From Xanthomonas hyacinthi (GTDB lineage Bacteria; Pseudomonadota; Gammaproteobacteria; Xanthomonadales; Xanthomonadaceae): 64,000 nt of DNA. The stretch lies in the NCBI RefSeq assembly GCF_009769165.1, contig NZ_CP043476.1:2735001-2799000 (forward strand). Direction: 5' to 3'. The position numbers and the translations under genes were made by a program. The notes below the pieces were generated by a model. The model made no database searches, was not told the DNA's origin, and worked only from the letters and a program-made list of their open reading frames with translations. Shown here piece after piece: positions 59,834 through 64,000 of the stretch (its first letter is position 1; the number at the start of each line of letters is the position of its first letter).

Positions 59834-61789
59834 GGCCGCGGCCCCAGCCGCGGTCGCACACACAAACGTCTTGCGCGGCGCATCCAGCTTGCCGAGCATG
59901 CGCGCGCTGACCGGCAACGCGTCGCCGTTGAGGCGCCAGTCGTAGATCACACTGAAGGCGAGGATGCGCGCGACGTATTCGCGGGTTTCCTTGTAGCTGA
60001 TCGTCTCGATCCAGAAGTCGGCGTCGTGGCCGGGACGCTGGGTCTGCCAGCGCGCGGCCGGGCCGGGGCCGGCGTTGTAGGCGGCGATGGTCAGGTACGG
60101 CAGGCCGTAGGTGTTCAACAGCTGGCGCAGGTAGGCGGTGCCGATGGCGATGTTGGTGTCCGGCTCGTACAGGCTGGCGGCACCGCCGTAGCCGGCCAGG
60201 CCGAGGTTCCTGGCCACGCTGGCGCCGGTGGCCGGCAGCACCTGCATCAGGCCCATCGCATTGGCCGGCGAACGCGCGTTCGGGTTGAAGATGCTCTCGG
60301 CGCGGATCTCGGCGGCGACCCAGGCCGGATCGAGCGCGTTCCTGCCCGCTTCGCGGCGGATGGTGGCGTCGTGGTGCAGCGGGAAGCGCAGCGAATACAG
60401 GCGCTGCTCGTCGGGCAGCTTGCCCAGCGCGAACACCGCGCGGTCGAACCAGCCGTTGTCGCGCGCCACTTCCACCGCGATGCGCCGCTGGCTGTCGTCG
60501 AAGCGGGTCAGCGCATCGTTCCATTCGGCCACCGCCCAGGACGCGCGGTCGATCTTGAACAGTTCCAGCGCGCGCACCAGCGCCGGATCGCGGGCCACGG
60601 CGGCCTGCGCCTGCGCGCTGTCGTTGGGTTCCCACGGGCACAGCGCGTAGGGCTGCTTGAGCCGGTCGGCGGCCATGAAGCCGTGGAAGGTGGCGGACTT
60701 GGCCGCCTCGCGGTACAGCCGCTGCGCCTCGCCGGCATTGCCGGTCTTCTCCGCCAGCCGCGCCTCGAAATACTGCCAGCGCGAATCGTTGCGCTGCGCC
60801 GGCGCCATCTTGCGGATCGCGGCCAGCGCCGCCGGCCAGTCGCCGCGCGCCATCGCCTCGCGCGCGCGCCATTCGTGCAGGCGTTCGTCGTAGGCGGACT
60901 CGGGCACGGCGTTGAGCCGGCGCGCCGAATCCGGGCCGTACGAGGCCACCGTCCACAACGCGATCTGGTACAGCACCTCGCCACGCTGCGCCTCGCTCAA
61001 CTGCAGCGCTTGGGCGAACTGCGGCAGCTGCCGCTCGGCCGCGTCCGGATCGGTCTTGGCCAGTTTCTCCAGGCCATCCACCGCCACCTTGCGGCTGCGC
61101 TCGCTCTTCGGCCAGGACAGCGCGCGCGCGTGCACCGCGTCCAGGAACGCCGCGTAGTCGTTGGCCAAGGCCAGCTCGGCGGCGGGCAGGCCGCGCGCGG
61201 CGCTACGCATCACCGCCGGCTGCTGCGCATCGGCCGCCGCTTCCACGCGCGTCCAGCGCAACGCATCGGTCATGCCGCCGCGTGCCTGCAGCACCGCGAA
61301 CACCGCATCGCAGGCATCCGGCAGCGACTTGCCGCTGCTGCGCCACAGCGCCTGCGCCTCGTCGATCCAGTGCGCATCGGCGCGGCCGGTGGCCTGGCGC
61401 GCGTTGAGCTGGGCGCAGTGCAGGCCGGTGTTGTCGGTGGGCTTCCAGTTGGCCAGCAGCGCCGGCCAATCCTGGCGCCGCGCCAGTGCCGGCAGCCACA
61501 GCGTGCGGAAGCTCTCGGCCACCGGTTGCCCGGCGTAGCGCTTGAGGAACTCCTGCGCCTGCGCATCGGAGACGCGGTCGATGGTGCGGCGCAGGTTGGC
61601 GTATTCGAGCCAGCCGTACAGCGGATGCTGCTTGAATGCGGCCGCCTGCGCGGGATCGAACTGGCCGCGCTCGGCGGCGTCGATCGCCGCGCGCAGCGCC
61701 GGTCGCTGGGCATCCAGGGTCTGAGCGAGGGCAGGAGCGGGGCCGCACAACGCGGCGGCGAGCAGCAGGAGGGACATGCGCAATTTCAT
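59819..61789 (-). CDS. slt: Soluble lytic murein transglycosylase
   Basis: Periplasmic GH23 exolytic transglycosylase (656 aa). Signal peptide [20 protein letters not shown], then a long alpha-helical superhelix (U and L domains; [20 protein letters not shown]). The C-terminal catalytic domain has the Glu in [20 protein letters not shown], then [38 protein letters not shown] and [16 protein letters not shown] at 61789 begins the signal peptide; ATG at 61777 is an alternative. The last residues GNRE and stop come from a GGGAAT-type repeat. Confidence 0.95.
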   Translation of the reverse strand: MKLRMSLLLLAAALCGPAPALAQTLDAQRPALRAAIDAAERGQFDPAQAAAFKQHPLYGWLEYANLRRTIDRVSDAQAQEFLKRYAGQPVAESFRTLWLPALARRQDWPALLANWKPTDNTGLHCAQLNARQATGRADAHWIDEAQALWRSSGKSLPDACDAVFAVLQARGGMTDALRWTRVEAAADAQQPAVMRSAARGLPAAELALANDYAAFLDAVHARALSWPKSERSRKVAVDGLEKLAKTDPDAAERQLPQFAQALQLSEAQRGEVLYQIALWTVASYGPDSARRLNAVPESAYDERLHEWRAREAMARGDWPAALAAIRKMAPAQRNDSRWQYFEARLAEKTGNAGEAQRLYREAAKSATFHGFMAADRLKQPYALCPWEPNDSAQAQAAVARDPALVRALELFKIDRASWAVAEWNDALTRFDDSQRRIAVEVARDNGWFDRAVFALGKLPDEQRLYSLRFPLHHDATIRREAGRNALDPAWVAAEIRAESIFNPNARSPANAMGLMQVLPATGASVARNLGLAGYGGAASLYEPDTNIAIGTAYLRQLLNTYGLPYLTIAAYNAGPGPAARWQTQRPGHDADFWIETISYKETREYVARILAFSVIYDWRLNGDALPVSARMLGKLDAPRKTFVCATAAGAAAGNRE

Positions 61790-62298
61790 GCGCGGGACTA
61801 TACCGAACGCCGATGAATCGACGTGGCAAGGGCGCTGCGGCGCGGCTGTCGTGCGCAGCGGCGGGCAGCCTTGCGCGGGCGCTTTGTGGCCGCCTGCGGC
61901 CGGAACGCGGGCGCGGGCGGAGGCGTCGATAGCGGCGGGCGCCAGGTGATTTGCCGGCGGCGTATGCGAATCGGTGGCGTGGGCCGACGGCGCTGCGCCG
62001 CTCGCCACGATCTTCGTGCTGCATCGCGCGTATCCGGCGACGCGCCGCAAGACGGCAATGCGTCGCGCGGCCGGCAACGCTGGCCGCGTAACGTCGGGTG
62101 CGAGCTGTCCCGCGCCGGGCACAGATGCGACCGGTCTGGCCGCAGCCCGTCTACGAAATCGTCCAGTCGGTCCAGGACTCTCCGAATCCCGGTCCGATTG
62201 CTTGCTTAGGGTTTACGTTTTGTTTACAAGGTAGGCCACGCCGTCGCGGTGCAGGGGGGTCGCAGCGGCCGACCCACATCCTTTCTGGAGAGAGACGG
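61790..62298. other. Divergent intergenic region
   Basis: About 510 bp between the divergent slt and TonB receptor genes. It must contain both promoters. TTTACGTTTTGTTTACAAGG near 62212 is a short AT-rich patch that could hold the receptor promoter, and TGGAGAGAGACGG before 62299 is the ribosome site. Nothing else is recognisable. Confidence 0.5.
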
Positions 62299-64000
62299 AT
62301 GAATTGCCTGCACCGCCATCCTTTGGTTTTCGCGGTTTCGTTGTCCTTGCTGGCCGGTTCGCCCGCGCTGGCCGTCGCCCAGCAGGCCGCGCCCGCTGCC
62401 CCCGCGTCCGCCACCACCCTGGACAGCGTCCAGGTCACCGGCACGCGCATCCGCAAGGCCGAGCTGGAGGGGCAGGTGCCGGTGCAGACGCTCAGCCGCG
62501 CCGACATCGAACGCACCGGCCTGACCTCGATCGGCGACGTGCTGCAGGAACTGACCGCCTCCGGCTCGGCGTTGAACACCAAGTTCAACTCCTCCGGCAA
62601 CTTCGGTTTCCCGCCCGACGGCAGCGGCGTCGGCGCCGGCTCGGCGCAGGTGGATCTGCGCCACCTCGGCGCCAAACGCGTGCTGGTGCTGGTCGACGGC
62701 ATGCGCTGGGTCAACGAGTCCTCGGCGTCCGGCGTGGGCGCGGCCACCGACCTCAACACCATCCCGCTGGCCATCGTCGAGCGCATCGAGGTGCTGGAGG
62801 ACGGCGCCTCCTCGCTATACGGCTCCGACGCCATCGCCGGCGTGGTCAACATCATCACCCGGCGCAAGTTCGACGGCGGCCAGGTCACGCTGAACTACGG
62901 CCAGTACGACAAGGGCGACGGCGCCAGCAAGGGCGTGGACCTGGCCTGGGGCCACAGCACCGAGCGCACCAGCCTGTTCCTCGGCGCCAGCTACACCAAA
63001 CAGGATCCGGTGTATGCGCGCGACCGCAAGCAGTCGCTGTATCCGGTGCCCGGCACCGGGCTCAGCTTCGGCAGCTCGGCCACGCCGGACGGCCGCTTCA
63101 TCTTCGTCGATCCGGTCACCGGCGCCGAGCAGGACCTGACCCCGAACAGCGGCGCCGGCACCCCGAGCTACGACGGCAGCGCCGGTTGCACGCGCAGCGA
63201 CGACTACCACTGCTTCGGCACCAGCGACCGCTACAACTTCGCCGCCTCCAACCTGTTGCTGACCCCGTCCGAGCGCAAGGGCGTGTTCGGCCAGTTTCGC
63301 TACTTCTTCAACGACGACGTGCAGTGGTATTTGAAACTGCTCGGCAATCGCCGCGAGTCGACCAACCAGGCCGCGCCGGAACCGATCTTCCTCGGCCCGG
63401 ATGCCGGCACCGGCAATCCGCTGGCCGACAACATCGTCATCTCCGCGGCCAATCCGTACAACCCGTTCGGCTTCGACCTGGATTCGTCCAGCAACCTGAT
63501 CATGATCGGGCGACGGCCGGTGGAAGGCGGCGCGCGCGTGTTCGAACAGCGCGTGGACACCCAGTACGTGGGCACCGGCTTCATCGGCAGTTTCGAGAGC
63601 GCCGACCGCACCTGGTTCTGGGACGTCAATGGCGCCTACAGCAAGAACAAGGCCGAGCAGACCAACTACGGCAGCTACAATCTCTACAACATCAACCTGG
63701 CGCTGGGCGACCCGGCCGCCTGCGCGGCGGTGGCCGGCTGCGTGCCGCTGGACATCTTCGGCGGTGCCGGCAGCATTACCCCGGAGATGCTGCGCTGGAT
63801 CCAGCCGGTGGTGCACGACCGCAGCCAGAACGAGCTGACCCAGTTCACCGCCAACCTCAGCAGCGAGCTGTTCACCCTGCCGGCCGGCGCGGTGTCCTTC
63901 GCCACCGGCGTGGAGTACCGCAAGTACGAAGGCTGGTACCAGCCCGATCCGCTGACCGTGGCAGGCCACTACAACGGCGTGCCGTCGCTGCCGACCGAGG
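62299..64000 (+). CDS. TonB-dependent receptor (3' end outside window)
   Basis: Outer-membrane transporter, 567 residues visible, running off the right edge. Signal peptide [20 protein letters not shown] to about AVAQQ, TonB-box-like [17 protein letters not shown], plug domain ([71 protein letters not shown]) and the first barrel strands. This Oar-unlike, [16 protein letters not shown] plug is common in Xanthomonadaceae receptors of unknown ligand. ATG 62299 with GGAGAGAGA upstream is a clear start. No adjacent enzyme gene hints at the ligand. Confidence 0.93.
   Translation, partial: MNCLHRHPLVFAVSLSLLAGSPALAVAQQAAPAAPASATTLDSVQVTGTRIRKAELEGQVPVQTLSRADIERTGLTSIGDVLQELTASGSALNTKFNSSGNFGFPPDGSGVGAGSAQVDLRHLGAKRVLVLVDGMRWVNESSASGVGAATDLNTIPLAIVERIEVLEDGASSLYGSDAIAGVVNIITRRKFDGGQVTLNYGQYDKGDGASKGVDLAWGHSTERTSLFLGASYTKQDPVYARDRKQSLYPVPGTGLSFGSSATPDGRFIFVDPVTGAEQDLTPNSGAGTPSYDGSAGCTRSDDYHCFGTSDRYNFAASNLLLTPSERKGVFGQFRYFFNDDVQWYLKLLGNRRESTNQAAPEPIFLGPDAGTGNPLADNIVISAANPYNPFGFDLDSSSNLIMIGRRPVEGGARVFEQRVDTQYVGTGFIGSFESADRTWFWDVNGAYSKNKAEQTNYGSYNLYNINLALGDPAACAAVAGCVPLDIFGGAGSITPEMLRWIQPVVHDRSQNELTQFTANLSSELFTLPAGAVSFATGVEYRKYEGWYQPDPLTVAGHYNGVPSLPTE

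Overview
The window is about 64 kb of GC-rich DNA from a gammaproteobacterium of the Xanthomonadaceae, most likely a Xanthomonas. The evidence is the chromosomal order (rodA, mltB, rlpA, dacA, ybeD, lipB, lipA, prc), a secreted GH28 polygalacturonase, a type IV secretion effector with an XVIPCD-like tail, two large TonB-dependent receptors, and a complete N-acetylglucosamine (GlcNAc) utilisation locus of Xanthomonas type with regulators NagQ and NagR. The species cannot be fixed from sequence alone.

Positions 1-12700 hold cell-wall elongation genes (rodA; mltB-rlpA-dacA). They are separated by a VirJ/AcvB-like hydrolase overlapping a polygalacturonase, a three-subunit proton-translocating transhydrogenase (pntAA-pntAB-pntB), and a succinate-semialdehyde dehydrogenase. 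Positions 13000-16550 interrupt the dacA-ybeD neighbourhood. This stretch has a frameshifted ankyrin-repeat lipoprotein, a frameshifted and probably internally deleted type IV effector, and an LpxR-like outer-membrane protein. Positions 16860-21290 carry ybeD-lipB-lipA (lipoate synthesis) and the periplasmic protease prc. Positions 21640-32330 are mixed: a GH53 galactanase, a NAMPT-type NAD salvage enzyme, a decayed gene, small envelope proteins, a 6-phosphogluconate dehydrogenase, an oxidoreductase and a BON-domain protein. Positions 32531-36300 encode a tightly packed signalling trio (CHASE3-PAS histidine kinase, single-domain response regulator, REC-kinase-REC hybrid). Positions 36456-40400 carry an orphan Anbu proteasome-like peptidase, folK, a pteridine-reductase-like SDR, a MidA-type methyltransferase and a VanZ protein.

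Positions 41628-56272 form one co-oriented glycan locus. A TonB receptor imports a glycan, a Tat-exported GH2 enzyme and a GH89 alpha-N-acetylglucosaminidase trim it in the periplasm, and NagX sits in the inner membrane. NagP imports GlcNAc. NagA and NagB-II convert GlcNAc-6-phosphate towards fructose-6-phosphate. NagQ (GntR) and NagR (LacI) are the probable regulators. No GlcNAc kinase gene is in the window, so it must be encoded elsewhere.

Positions 56400-58400 are an AT-richer accessory patch. It has a protein with 33 consecutive glycines, two tandem internally deleted IS1595-type elements, and an unrecognised membrane-anchored protein whose stop codon lies inside one of those elements. 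Positions 58449-61789 hold cca and slt, and the window ends inside a second TonB receptor (62299 onward).

Short mobile or palindromic repeats are frequent: four copies of a GGGAAT-rich hairpin repeat (two of which supply gene ends), a TA-flanked MITE at the gnd stop codon, and REP-like hairpins with a CGACTTCAGTCG core. No tRNA, rRNA or CRISPR array was recognised.
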